Part shown: in pieces, positions 8,753 through 19,200 of the stretch | Position numbering within the stretch: the stretch's first letter is position 1 | Layout of the letters: each line of letters opens with the position of its first letter | DNA from: Bryobacteraceae bacterium | GTDB lineage: Bacteria > Acidobacteriota > Terriglobia > Bryobacterales > Bryobacteraceae | Assembly: GCA_026002875.1 (NCBI GenBank) | Contig: BPGE01000001.1 | Span: forward strand, 1,922,001-1,986,000 | Length of the DNA: 64,000 nt | Reading direction: 5' to 3' | Notes under the pieces: model-generated | What the model was told of the DNA's origin: nothing | The model's input: the letters and a program-made list of their open reading frames with translations, nothing else | Databases searched by the model: none | Position numbers and translations under genes: made by a program

Positions 8753-10139
8753 ACTGCTGTCCAAATTAGCCACCGAACCGGTTTGGTCTGACTGATTGGA
8801 CTGGGTTTATCTCTGCTATCTCTTCTTTCCACCGAACCAGACCCCCCATCCGTTGGCGCCTGCTGTCCAAACTCATCCGAACTCGAGCATCAGTTGCGAG
8901 GCCGCGTCCAGTTGGGGCGGCGGCTCGAACGGCGCCTCCAGCCAGGCCATCAAGTCGCGGTAGACAAACAGTTGTTGTCTCAGCAGCGCCACCAGGTTCG
9001 ACAGGCTCCAGTTGAAGCTGCTGCGCAGTTGCATGTACTTCACCAGCAGCATCGCGATCAGTGCTGTCCAAATCTGGATCTGCACCGCATTGGCGCTGGT
9101 GCCCACAAACGTCTTGATCCGCAACGACTGCTTCAGCGCCTTGAAGAACAACTCGATCTGCCAGCGCTCCCGGTAGACCGCCGCGACCGTCGCCGCCGAC
9201 AACTTCAGATGATTCGTCACCAGCACCACCGTCTCGCCCTCTGCGCCCTCCACTTCAATCCGCCGCAGCAACGCCGCCGGCCCAGCCTCCTGCGTCCGGC
9301 TCAGCAGGATCACCTCGTCGCGCAGGATCGACTTCCGCCTGTCGGCCTCGCGCTGTTCGACGATGCCGTAGCTGGCCACGTCTTTCAGCCGCGTCACGAA
9401 CCACACCTTGTGGCGCGACAGATCCAGCCACCAGTCATAGTCCTGGTAGCCGCGGTCGAACACCAGCATCGTGCCGGGTTCGAAGCGCTGCCGGCGGGCG
9501 ACGTCCACGTCCGACGTCTTGCCCTCGGTGATGACGGCGAAGCCCGGCAGATAGCCGTCGTGGTCCAGCACCAGATGCAACTTCACCGCGCCCTTGCTGC
9601 GCCCGAACTGAGCCCAGTCGAACATGCTCAGGCAGAGTGGAATCAGCGTTGCGTCCAGGCTCATCAGCTTATGCTTGAAGCGAAATTTGCGCTTGCAACG
9701 CTGAGCTGCTTCCGAGGCGCAACGCTGATAGAGCGCGTAGAAGACCGATTGAAACAACTCCCACGGCCGGTGCTCATTGGCATAGGCCAGCGTCGAGCGC
9801 TTCGGCGCCGAGGCCACGCCGAGATGCTGCAGCTTGCCTTCGCAAGACGCCAGGCCACCCACGATTTCACGCAGCGACTGGGCGCGTCCCAGGTGGCAAA
9901 ACAGCATGGCGACAAGCTGCGTCCAGCACCGGAATCCGCGGGCGTGGCGCTCGGCGCGATGCTGGCGGACGGCCGCCTCGAATTCCAGGCGCGGAACGAA
10001 CTTCAAGACCTGGGAGAAAATACTGCATACTCGATTCATGGCGGTGGCCTCCTGACCGGCTGAATGGGCTTCTGGCGAAACCTCACTCAACCTACCAGAG
10101 CCGCCGCCTCACTGGTCAAAAGCTAATTTGGACAAGAGT
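8753..10139 (-). mobile_element. IS4-family insertion sequence, 1387 bp
   Basis: Complete element. The ends are 18-bp imperfect inverted repeats: the left end reads ACTGCTGTCCAAATTAGC and the reverse complement of the right end reads ACTCTTGTCCAAATTAGC, two mismatches. It is flanked by an 11-bp direct duplication of the target, GCCGCGTCGAC. It carries one transposase gene on the minus strand, opposite to the receptor it interrupts. Intact ends, identical target copies and an intact transposase all point to a recent and possibly still active insertion. Confidence 0.95.
8873..10039 (-). CDS. IS4-family transposase
   Basis: DDE transposase of 388 residues that would cut and paste the surrounding element. 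The start is the ATG at 10039 (MNRVCSIFSQVLKFVPR), which matches family N-termini; an upstream in-frame ATG at 10090 would add 17 unlikely residues. The catalytic triad is Asp129 (MSLDATLIPL), Asp195 (LVFDRGYQD) and Glu296. Glu296 lies in the YREK signature of IS4: Tyr289-x2-Arg-x3-Glu-x6-Lys. An N-terminal DUF4372-like region is present. No frameshift is visible, so the enzyme looks functional. Confidence 0.95.
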   Translation of the reverse strand: MNRVCSIFSQVLKFVPRLEFEAAVRQHRAERHARGFRCWTQLVAMLFCHLGRAQSLREIVGGLASCEGKLQHLGVASAPKRSTLAYANEHRPWELFQSVFYALYQRCASEAAQRCKRKFRFKHKLMSLDATLIPLCLSMFDWAQFGRSKGAVKLHLVLDHDGYLPGFAVITEGKTSDVDVARRQRFEPGTMLVFDRGYQDYDWWLDLSRHKVWFVTRLKDVASYGIVEQREADRRKSILRDEVILLSRTQEAGPAALLRRIEVEGAEGETVVLVTNHLKLSAATVAAVYRERWQIELFFKALKQSLRIKTFVGTSANAVQIQIWTALIAMLLVKYMQLRSSFNWSLSNLVALLRQQLFVYRDLMAWLEAPFEPPPQLDAASQLMLEFG

Positions 10140-10150
10140 GCCGCGTCGAC
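10140..10150. repeat. Right copy of 11-bp target-site duplication
   Basis: GCCGCGTCGAC is identical to 8742-8752 and abuts the right end of the insertion sequence. Confidence 0.93.
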
Positions 10151-10558
10151 TACCTCGGCGGGCCGAACTGGATCGACGATCCCGGCGCCCCGCGGGGCAG
10201 GCGGCTCAACCCGGCAGCCTTCCGCATTCCGCCTGAGAGCGGACGGCTCGGCACGCTGGGGCGCAACTCCCTGCGCGGCTTCGGCGTGCACCAGTGGGAT
10301 CTGGCGGCGCGGCGCGAATTCCGGCTCTCGGAGCGCGCTGCTCTCCAATTCAGGGCGGAGGCATTCAACGTGGCCAATCATCCCAACTTCGGCCTGCCGA
10401 ACCGCAGTCTGAATCCGTTCGTCGATCCTTTCTTCGGCCAGCCGACGCAGATGCTGGGCCGCAGCCTCGGCGCAGGCGGCACTGCGGGCGGCTTGAGTCC
10501 GCTCTACCAGGTGGGCGGCCCGCGCAGCCTCCAGCTCAGCCTGCGGGCGCAGTTCTGA
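10151..10558 (+). pseudogene. Oar-like TonB-dependent receptor, 3' part, separated by IS4-family element
   Basis: Last 135 codons and stop of the receptor that begins at 5939. It reads on in the same frame once the insertion sequence and one target copy are removed. It contains the C-terminal barrel strands typical of the family: LGRNSLRGFGVHQWDLAARR, then LQFRAEAFNVANHPNFGLPN, and the final beta-signal ending in Phe (LSLRAQF). An internal ATG at 10286 would give only a fragment and is not a credible gene. Confidence 0.9.
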
Positions 10559-10595
10559 TGCAGTCTCGCATGAAATCCGACAGGAAAGGAAAACA

Positions 10596-11159
10596 ATGAG
10601 CAGAAAACCCCTTGCCATCGCCGTTTGTCTTTCGCTCGCCGCCTCGGCGGTCGCTGCCGGAGGCGAAGAAACCCTTCTCTTTTTCCGCGGAGACAACGGT
10701 AAATTCGGTTACATCAATCTGAAAAATGAAGTGGTGATTCCCCCGCAATTCGAGAACACGTCGGGATTCCACAACGGCTACGCCGCCGTGGCCGTGGATG
10801 GCAAATACGGATTCATCGACCGGAGCGGCAAGATCGTCATCCCTCCCCGCTTCGACTTCGTCTGGCGGTTCGACGAAGGCATGGCGCCGTTCCGGTCAGG
10901 GAAACTGTGGGGCTATATCAACACGGCGGGCGAGGTGGTGATCGAACCCCGGTATGAGGCGGCAGAGAGGTTCAGCGAAGGGCTGGCAGCCGTCAAAAAG
11001 GACGGTCTGTACGGTTTTGTCGACAAGACAGGCAGGCTGGTCATCCCTCACAAATACGAGAAGGTGACGCCCTTCTCCGGCGGCGCCTGCCAGGTGCACT
11101 GGCGCGGAAAGCACATCTGGCTGGCGCGCGACGGGCGGGAAATCCGGGTGCTGGATTGA
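10596..11159 (+). CDS. Exported WG-repeat protein
   Basis: Protein of 187 residues with a signal peptide (MSRKPLAIAVCLSLAASAVAA). It carries four consecutive WG (KWG) repeats of about 35-40 residues: KFGYINLKNEVVIPPQFE, KYGFIDRSGKIVIPPRFD, LWGYINTAGEVVIEPRYE and LYGFVDKTGRLVIPHKYE. WG repeats form small beta units often found in exported or surface proteins; no enzymatic role is known. It lies 37 bp after the receptor remnant, and its stop overlaps the ATG of the next gene (ATGA-type, 11157-11161), implying coupled translation. If it depended on the receptor promoter, the IS insertion would be polar on it. Confidence 0.85.
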   Translation: MSRKPLAIAVCLSLAASAVAAGGEETLLFFRGDNGKFGYINLKNEVVIPPQFENTSGFHNGYAAVAVDGKYGFIDRSGKIVIPPRFDFVWRFDEGMAPFRSGKLWGYINTAGEVVIEPRYEAAERFSEGLAAVKKDGLYGFVDKTGRLVIPHKYEKVTPFSGGACQVHWRGKHIWLARDGREIRVLD

Positions 11160-12040
11160 TGGTATTTACGCGCCTGCTCCTCGCGGCGCTTGCTGTCGCC
11201 GCAGCCGCCCCCGCTGAAGGCCCTGCACGGGAGGCCCGTTCCTGCTTTCCCGTCGAAGATTTGCCGCCAGAGGACAGGCGCGAGGCTGAAGAGCTCTTTC
11301 TGAGAATTCTCGACTCGGAAGGCCTGTACACTCTGGTCGGCGGAATCAAGCCGGCCAGCAGCGGTTTCGTCCGCTTCGTTCTGGACGCCGGCTCAGCCTC
11401 ACTGGAACCGGTTGACCGGGCGCGCCGCCTCCTTGAAACCTTCCGCTGCGGAGATCTCGTTCTCGCCACGGTGCATCACTTCCGGAAAATCTACGAACAT
11501 CCGGAGACAGGAAAGAAGGAACGCCACTACGAAGGCATCGTTCTGGCGGTCGAACCCCTGCGGCGGCTTCTGCGCCAGCACGAGCGCGAGTTCGCCCTGC
11601 TGGGCGTGAGTCCGCATTCGCACCCGATGGAAGTGCTCATGGCCGTCGAGCACGCCGGCGAGATCGATCGATGGCGCGGCTACGGACGACTGTTTGGGTT
11701 CCCACCGGCCGCGGTGGATTTCTTCGTGGATGCGGGCAGCCGTCAGAAGAAGACGGGCGAGTTTGTGAAACGGCGGTTCGTCTCTCTGCCGACTTTCGCG
11801 CGCGCGGAGCGCGGCGTTGTGTATGCGGTGGCGGAGGACGCAGAGGAGTCGGAGGAAGACGCGCGGTTGCGGCGCGCCATCGAGGCCGCGCTGGCAGACT
11901 ACAAGGAGCGCCGCGAACGCTATATCGGGCCGGGCAGACCGGGCGTCGCAAGGCTCCTGCGCGACTGGTTCTGCCCGGATGGAAAGCTGTGTGCGCTTCC
12001 CGCTGCGCCCTCCAACGAGGCGATGCCCGGCAGCAGGTAG
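11159..12040 (+). CDS. Exported protein of unknown function
   Basis: Protein of 293 residues with a signal peptide (MVFTRLLLAALAVAAAAPAEG). The ATG at 11159 overlaps the TGA of the WG-repeat gene by one base and is preferred over the TTG one codon upstream. The mature part is mixed alpha/beta with several charged helices, for example residues 225-255, DAEESEEDARLRRAIEAAL. It has Cys at about 30 and 95 and a CPDGKLC motif near the C-terminus (about 275). No family is recognised. Coupling to the WG-repeat gene suggests a shared job outside the cytoplasm. Confidence 0.7.
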   Translation: MVFTRLLLAALAVAAAAPAEGPAREARSCFPVEDLPPEDRREAEELFLRILDSEGLYTLVGGIKPASSGFVRFVLDAGSASLEPVDRARRLLETFRCGDLVLATVHHFRKIYEHPETGKKERHYEGIVLAVEPLRRLLRQHEREFALLGVSPHSHPMEVLMAVEHAGEIDRWRGYGRLFGFPPAAVDFFVDAGSRQKKTGEFVKRRFVSLPTFARAERGVVYAVAEDAEESEEDARLRRAIEAALADYKERRERYIGPGRPGVARLLRDWFCPDGKLCALPAAPSNEAMPGSR

Positions 12041-12169
12041 ATCCGCCGCTGGCCGCAAAACTGGCCGGCGGCCTCGGCAGCATCAGGCCGCCGGGTCCGG
12101 GTTCAGTCCTTTGCCTGACGCCTCTGCCGCCAGGCGCTGCCAAGGCCGATCGCCTGCCGCCCGGCGTCG

Positions 12170-15100
12170 CTAGAAATGGATCCGCGCGGCGTACTGCAGC
12201 TCGCGGCCGCGGTTCACCTGCGACGTGATCCGGCCGAACAGCGAGCTGGTCACCGAAGTCGAAGGGTTGCCCCACATGATGCTGTTCGTCAGGTTGTACG
12301 CCTCCATGCGGAATTCGAGCTTCAGCCGCTCGGTCAGCTGGAAATTCTTCGATACCGTGGAGTCGAAATTCCACCGGTTCGGCCCCCGCAAGCCTTCATA
12401 TTGCTTCGGGTTTGTCCGCCGCGTATAGGGTTCCGGAATTGCAAAAATCTCGGTGCGGAACCAGCGGTCGCGGGTTGGATTTTCCAGTTTGGGGCTGGCC
12501 TCTTCGAGCAGCTTCATCTGATCGAACGTCAGCATCGAGCCCTGGTTCCATGTGAAGATGCTCGACAGGGTCCATCCGCCGATCACCGCCTCCGCCAGGG
12601 CGGGCAGTTCGCGGAGCCATTTGCGGCCGCGCCCGGCCGGAATATCCAGGGTTCCGGCCAGGCTCAGCCGGTGCCTCGGCTCCGTGCTCTCGCGCCAGGT
12701 CCAAACCCGGGCGTATTCATCCACGTTGTCCCAGAATTCGCGGAATCGTTCCCTGTTGTAGTTGTACGAAAAGAGGAACATATATCCGCTGGCGAACTGC
12801 CTTCGCGCGCGGATCTGCCAGGACCGGAACCGCGTCCGCCCCCCATCCTGATAGTTCTCCGTGAGGCTCAGGTAATGAGGGTAGGGCGTCAGCAGGCTGG
12901 CGATGGAGACCGTGGCGCGGTTTCGCAGCTGGCCGGGGAAGGTGGACTCGGTTCCGTAGCGATAAAACGGATTGGCGACGTTCTTCGACAGGGCCGCCTT
13001 GTAAGTGAGGCTCAGATTGGGGTCGGCCATGTTCACGTTGGCCGCCCACAGCGACCGGATCCAGTTGTAGTAAAACGTGGCGTCTACCAGGATCCGTTGC
13101 GGCAGCTCGCGCTGATAGGACAGCGTCAGGCGGTCGCTCCGCGGCCGCTCGAACTCCTGCTTGAACCAGACCGCGGAATCTCCCAGGTTCTGATACCGTC
13201 CGAGCGCTTTCCCCTTCGGCAGGATCAGCGGATTTTTGTCCGCGGGGAACGGATCGCGAAGGTACGACTGCGGCCGCCCTTCCACCAGCGGCAGCGTGTT
13301 CGTGGTCACCGAATATCCATACAGCTCCAGCGGCCGCTGCGTGTCCGTGATCGTCACCACCGGCGTGTAAAAGCGAGCCCAGCTCGCGCGCAACGCCGAT
13401 TTGCCGTCCAGGCGCAGGGCCATGCCGGCGCGCGGGCTGAACAGCCGCGCGCTCGTCTCATACATCCCGCGGTGGTCGGGCGAAGTGAAATACCAGGCGC
13501 CCGTGAACTGCGGCATCTGCCTGTAGGCCAGCACTTCGGCCGGAAACACGGGCGGCTTCGACTGCATTTCCGGAATCGGATCCGTCAGGTCCAGCCGCCT
13601 TGACAGCCGGTACTCGGTGTCCCAGGGCGGCGTCTCGTACTCCCAGCGCAGCCCCAGATTCAGCGTGAGCCGCCCGTTCACGCGCCAGTCGTCCTGCACG
13701 TAAAGGCCGTAATAGTCGATCTTGACATTCTGCGGGGCCCGGTAGCGGGCGTAGGAATCGCTGCTCAGCGCCCCCAGCAGGAAGGTCGCGTAGGAATCTC
13801 CGTAACGCGAATTGTCCGCTGCGATGGCGTCGTTCGAGCTCAGTCCGGTGGCGAAATTGAAATACATCGGATACGGGAAATAGACGTAGCTGGTGTGGTA
13901 CCGGGCTTCTCCGCCGTACTTCAGATAATGCGCTCCCCGGTTCTGCGACATCCGCGCATGCCAGCTGGTCTGCCTGGGCCGCTGATACCACATCGAGCTC
14001 CGCCCGAAGCTGCCCTTGCCCGCGATGTTCATCATGGGCAGCATCCGTTTCGGAATGTCTTTCGTGTAGGGCTCGTCCCACAGCCGTCCTCCCCACACTT
14101 CCAGCAGCTGCTCGCGGGTGGCCTGCGTCCACGTCGGGTCGTAATCGTCCTGCAGGTTGCCGTAACTCCAGCGGAGATTCAGGACCGTGCTCGGACTGAT
14201 CGTGTACAGCGCATCCAGGGCGATGTTTTTCGTGTTCATCTGCCCGCCGATATTGTTGTTCACGGCGATGGAATCCACGAACCGGCTCAGGTCGAGCTGC
14301 GTGCGGAACATGCTGTAACGGCCGAAAATCCTCCACTTTTCATTGATGTTCCAGTCGACGCGGTCCGAGAAATTCCAGTACTCGTTCATCCACGCGTACG
14401 TCGTCCGGAAATTCTGGGCGCCGGTGATATCCACGCCCGGATTGTTCGGCCCCCAGATGTATTTGTTCATGAACACGCGCGCCACCGGGTCGATGCGGCT
14501 GGCGGGAATCACGTTGCCCGGAAACGGCTGGCGCGGCGCCCGGTTCGTGGACGTGTTCAGGACGGTCGTTTCGGGGTCGTAGATCACGCGCAGCGTCCCG
14601 TAACGGTTCAGCGACTTCGAAAAATCGCCCTGCCGCTCCAGATCGGTCGGCTGCGTTCCGACATACTCGCGCGGATCGCGCGTGATCCATTGTTCGAAAG
14701 TCGCGAAGTTGAACAGCCGGTTCCTGCGGAGCGGCCCGCCCGCGCTGAAACCGTAAATGTGGTTGCGCACCGTGTTCGGCGTCCGCGAAATCGCGTTCGA
14801 CACCGCGTTCAGCTTCGGATTCCGGCCGAAATAGTACAGCGTGCCCCGCAGGTCGTTTGTGCCGGATTTCATCGACACGCTCATGATGCCCCCGGCGGAG
14901 TGGCCGAATTCGGCGTCCACGCTCGATTGCTGCACGCTGAACTCCTGCACCGCATCCATCGGCGGAGCGTAGGAGCCCTTGTTCCCGATCTGGATCGGCG
15001 TGCCGTCCAGCAGCAGATCATTCTGCCCGCCGCCCGACGTCGTGCTCGGCCCGCCGATGTCGATCTGCGACGAAGAATACATGTAGAACGGGTTGCGCTC

Positions 15101-15595
15101 GTTGCCGTAGCGGTTGACGACCGACGTGTCCAGCAGCGCCAGGCTGAACGGATTGCGCGCCAGAATCGGCAGCTCGTTCAGCATCTTGCGGTCGATGGTC
15201 GTCTCCAGAGTGCTCGTGTTCAGTTGCAGCGCCACCGGCGCATCGGTCACCGTCACCCGTTCCGTGATGCTGCTCGGCTGAAGAACCACGTCCACCGTCA
15301 CATCGCCGCGCACCTGCACCTGGATGTTTTCCTGCACCACCGTCGCGAAGCCGGGCAGCTCCGCCTGCAGCCGGTACGGTCCCGGCTCGACGAAATCAAA
15401 AAAGTACCGTCCGGATCCGTCCGACACCCTCGTTACCGATACCCCCGTCGCTGCGTTCGTCAAGGTCACCTGCACGCCCGGTACAACGGCTTTGCTCGAA
15501 TCAGTCACAACACCCTGCACCCGTGCACGGTAGTCCTGAGCGAAAGCAGGGCAAAGCAGACCCATGAATACCAATAGAGAAACTGGATGGCGCAT
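12170..15595 (-). CDS. Oar-like TonB-dependent receptor
   Basis: Outer-membrane receptor of 1141 residues. It has a signal peptide (MRHPVSLLVFMGLLCPAFAQ), then a carboxypeptidase-regulatory-like domain (VQGVVTDSSKAVVPGVQVTL, about 27-110). A TonB plug follows (about 120-250, with LPILARNPFSLALLDTSVV and GGQNDLLLDGTPIQIGNKG), then a long barrel ending in the beta-signal ...YAARIHF with terminal Phe. GGAGG lies 4 bases before the ATG at 15595. The frame is intact and the length normal. It is divergent from another receptor at 16253 across a 657-bp gap. Receptors of this type are thought to take up oligosaccharides or peptides; the substrate here is unknown. Confidence 0.9.
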   Translation of the reverse strand: MRHPVSLLVFMGLLCPAFAQDYRARVQGVVTDSSKAVVPGVQVTLTNAATGVSVTRVSDGSGRYFFDFVEPGPYRLQAELPGFATVVQENIQVQVRGDVTVDVVLQPSSITERVTVTDAPVALQLNTSTLETTIDRKMLNELPILARNPFSLALLDTSVVNRYGNERNPFYMYSSSQIDIGGPSTTSGGGQNDLLLDGTPIQIGNKGSYAPPMDAVQEFSVQQSSVDAEFGHSAGGIMSVSMKSGTNDLRGTLYYFGRNPKLNAVSNAISRTPNTVRNHIYGFSAGGPLRRNRLFNFATFEQWITRDPREYVGTQPTDLERQGDFSKSLNRYGTLRVIYDPETTVLNTSTNRAPRQPFPGNVIPASRIDPVARVFMNKYIWGPNNPGVDITGAQNFRTTYAWMNEYWNFSDRVDWNINEKWRIFGRYSMFRTQLDLSRFVDSIAVNNNIGGQMNTKNIALDALYTISPSTVLNLRWSYGNLQDDYDPTWTQATREQLLEVWGGRLWDEPYTKDIPKRMLPMMNIAGKGSFGRSSMWYQRPRQTSWHARMSQNRGAHYLKYGGEARYHTSYVYFPYPMYFNFATGLSSNDAIAADNSRYGDSYATFLLGALSSDSYARYRAPQNVKIDYYGLYVQDDWRVNGRLTLNLGLRWEYETPPWDTEYRLSRRLDLTDPIPEMQSKPPVFPAEVLAYRQMPQFTGAWYFTSPDHRGMYETSARLFSPRAGMALRLDGKSALRASWARFYTPVVTITDTQRPLELYGYSVTTNTLPLVEGRPQSYLRDPFPADKNPLILPKGKALGRYQNLGDSAVWFKQEFERPRSDRLTLSYQRELPQRILVDATFYYNWIRSLWAANVNMADPNLSLTYKAALSKNVANPFYRYGTESTFPGQLRNRATVSIASLLTPYPHYLSLTENYQDGGRTRFRSWQIRARRQFASGYMFLFSYNYNRERFREFWDNVDEYARVWTWRESTEPRHRLSLAGTLDIPAGRGRKWLRELPALAEAVIGGWTLSSIFTWNQGSMLTFDQMKLLEEASPKLENPTRDRWFRTEIFAIPEPYTRRTNPKQYEGLRGPNRWNFDSTVSKNFQLTERLKLEFRMEAYNLTNSIMWGNPSTSVTSSLFGRITSQVNRGRELQYAARIHF

Positions 15596-16252
15596 GCTCC
15601 CTCCCGCACGTAGACCGGAAGTGGCCCACTGTTTTCAGACGATGGGATCTTAACGCTCCGAAAATCCGGAGTCAAGGTCTAAACTAAAAAATTGTTGTCT
15701 CTCATTCGAAACAGGCGGGCGTTCCGCCGGTGCGCGGCCGGACCCGGTTGGAGATCGCTCCGGCTGGAACGCCTGCAGACGGCTCCGTGTTGCGGGGGGG
15801 GACTTGCGGAACCGCGGGCGGTGATGGCGCTCCGCCTTTCGCTGCCGGCCGCCGCCCCGGGGTTGCAGGCTTCGCAGCGCCTGTGTTCGGCATTGTTCCG
15901 TTTGCGGCCCCGTCGTGATTCTGCGCGCGAAATCGGAGACTTGAGTTTTCTTTCAGCCGTCAGGGCTCGCCGCCCTCCGATGCCGGGAGGAATCCGGCTG
16001 GGAGCAGGGGAGGCGGACGCCCGGTTGCCAGGCTCGCCGGACAGCCAGCGGCGGCGGTGCGCCCGGAGCAGAATGGAAGATTCTTAATTCTGAAATCTGC
16101 AAATTAGTCCTTGACTCCATGAGGAGACTGGCACAGGCTGTAAGCGATTGCGGGCTGTCCGTTTTGGCGGCCGCGTGCCGCGGGGCCGGCGTGATCGCCA
16201 GTCACCGCGGGCAGTAGAGTCTCGCATGATTGCCAGCAAAGAGGTCATTCCA
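15596..16252. other. 657-bp gap between divergent receptor genes
   Basis: No convincing gene. A 131-codon open frame (15692-16087, plus) has arginine-rich composition typical of a chance frame in GC-rich DNA, lacks a ribosome binding site and resembles nothing known. AT-rich stretches at about 15645-15710 and 16078-16115 are the likely promoter regions for the two receptors. No clear operator was found. Confidence 0.5.
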
Positions 16253-19200
16253 ATGACACGATTCTTCCGTTTCAGCCTCTGGGCGGGCCTGTTCGCTGCG
16301 TGTCTCTGGGCTCAGCAGGACCGTGCCACTCTGGTCGGCACCGTCACCGATCCCACGGGCGCCGTTGTGCCACAGGTGAAGGTCACCATCGTTCAGACCA
16401 CCACGAATCTCGCCATTGAAACCCGAACCAACGAATCCGGGCAGTTCCGCGCGCCCAACCTCCCCATCGGCGAATACCGCGTCGAGTTCGAAGCGCCCGG
16501 ATTCAGGAAGGTCGTCCGCGACGGCATCCGCCTCAGCATTCAGGACGTCATCCGCGTCGACGTCCGGCTCGAGGTCGGCGCCACCGCCGAATCCCTCACC
16601 GTCACCGCTGAAGTTCCGCTTCTGAATACGGAAACGCCCGAGGTCGGCCAGGTTCTCGGCACCCGCCAGGTCATCGACCTGCCGCTTGGCTTCAGCGGCG
16701 GGCGTTATGCGGAAAATTTCGCGTTCCGCCTCACGCCCGGCGTCAGCGGAAACAACTGGACCAGCCACATCAACGGCGCTCCGTCTTTTTCGAAGGAGGT
16801 CGTGCTCGATGGCGCTTCGGCCACCATCTACATCAGCGGCCACATGGGCGAGTCCAGTCCCTCGATGGAGGCGCTGGAAGAATTCAAAATCCAGACCTCC
16901 GGCATGAGCGCCGAATTCACCCGCACCGCCGGCGGCGTCTTCAACTTCGTCATGAAGTCCGGCACCAACCAGTTCCACGGCAGCGGCATGTTCCAGCTCC
17001 ACAACGAGAGCTTTGACGCCAACACCTTCGCCAACAACTTTTATGGCCGTCCGCGCCAGTTCGACCGGCGCCACAACTGGGCCGCCTCGCTCGGAGGTCC
17101 GGTCTGGATCCCGAAGGTCGTCAACGGCAGGGACAAGTGGTTCTTCTACGCCGCCTACGAAAAGTACAAGGAACAGTTCGCCGGCGGCGGCTCGCCCATC
17201 GTCACCGTGCCCACGGAAGCCTGGTGGAACGGCGATTTCAGCAATTACCTGACCGGCGAGATCATCGGCAAAGATCCGCTCGGCCGGGACGTCCCCCGCG
17301 GCGGCATCTACGACCCCGCCACCTACCGGCTGGTCGGCGGCCAGGTGGTGCGGGATCTGTTCCCCGGCAACCGCATTCCCGCCGCGCGCTTCTCCAAGGT
17401 CTCGATGAACCTGCGCGACATCATGCTGAAGCATTACAAGCCCGCCCTCCCGACGCTGCTGAACAACAGCTTCTTCCCCGTCGCCAACCAGGCGGGCTTC
17501 GAGCAGACGCAGTTCTCCACCAAGAGCGACTTCCAGATCAATTCGAATCAGCGGCTCGCCGGCTCCTTCGTCTTCGTCGACCGCCCGCGCACGCTGCTCG
17601 ATCAGGGCGGCGTGTGGGACTTCAACGACCCCAACGGCGGCCCCCTCAGCCGCGCCCGCCTGCAGTGGGTCGCTTCCCACTATGTGCGCCTGGCCCACGA
17701 CTGGACCATCACGCCTGCCATCCTGAACCATATGCTGGTGGCCTACAACCGCCAGATCAATCCGTCCACGTCGAAGCACGTCAAGGAGCCTGGCGGCCAG
17801 ATCCTGGGCATCAAGGGCATCCGCCAGGACAGCAACTATCCCGAGATCACCGGCCTCACGGGCGACCGCGTCAGCTTCCCCACGCTCGGCTACCAGGCCA
17901 ATGACATGGGTGCGGGCACCGCCTACCAGTTCGTCAACACCCTGAGCTGGCTGCGCGGCAAGCACGCCTTCAAGTTCGGCTTCGACTACCGCTGGAACGG
18001 CCTGAACTGGCGCAACAACGCCGGTCCGGGCAACTTCAGCTTCGCCGCCGACGTCACCGGCTTGCCCGGCTTCGCCCAGACCGGCCACGGCTTCGCCTCG
18101 ATGCTGCTCGGCCAGGTCGCCGGCGCCAGCGTCAACATCGACGTGCCCGTCGGCAGCCAGTTCCCCATGTACTCCTGGTTCGTGCAGGACGACTGGAAAG
18201 TCAGCCGGCGCCTCACCGTCAACATCGGTCTGCGCTGGGACTACCAGCCGCAGGGCACCGAGAAGTACGACCGGCTGCACAACTTCAACACCGCGCTCAC
18301 GGATCCGAAATACGGCATGCCGGGGGCGGTTGAATTCGCAGGATTCGGCCAGGGCCGCATCGGCCGGCGCATGTTCTTCGACAACAACCTCTGGACCACC
18401 TGGGGGCCGCGCATCGGCTTCGCGTACCAGCTGCCGGAGGCCACCAAGATGGCCATCCGCGGCGGCTACGGCATCTTCTATTCGCCCCGCATTCCCAACG
18501 GCTGGTCCGGCGTGCCCTGGGGCAACAAGGCAGGCTTCACCATGACCAGCCAGCAGAACCGCCCCGCGCCCAACCTGCCCGCCTTCAACTGGGACGACGG
18601 CTACAACGGCGTCATCCGCAAGGCGGAAATGGACCCCTCGCTCGCCAAATACATCTGGGGTCCGGTCACCTGGGATCCCGATGGCGGCCGCGTCGGCTAC
18701 ACCATGCAGTGGAATTTCAACATCCAGCGCGAACTGCCCGGCAACATGGTGCTCGACGTCGGCTACATCGGCACGCAGAGCGTCGGCCTTCTGGCCAACG
18801 AAATCCGACGGCCGACCCAGATCCCGTACTCGGCGCTTGTGCTGGGCGATACGCTCGGCGGCTGGGTCAACAACGACGCCTCGATCCCTGCGTCCGTCCG
18901 CCAGCTCGGCGGCCGCTATCCCTACGCCAACGACGGCGAATGGATCCCGCTGTGGCAGACCCTCAGCCCCACGCCCACCGTCATCTACTGGAGCAACCTC
19001 TACAGCTGGAATTCCCCGCTCGGATTCTCCAACTACCAGGCCCTTCAGATCCAGTGGAACAAGCGCTACTCCCACGGCCTCCAGTTCACGTCCAACTACA
19101 CCCTGTCGAAGACCATGGGCAACGTCAGCTCTACCTTCGGCGATACGTGGGGCCAGAACTCCGGCCGTCCGCTCGATTACTACAACCTCCGGCTTGAGAA

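Noticed and set aside
8753-8791. A truncated receptor ending at 8791 as a normal gene
   Set aside because: The last residues are encoded by the insertion sequence, and the remaining barrel lies intact beyond it.
15692-16087. 131-codon open frame between the divergent receptors
   Set aside because: It has arginine-rich chance composition, no ribosome binding site and no similarity to known proteins.
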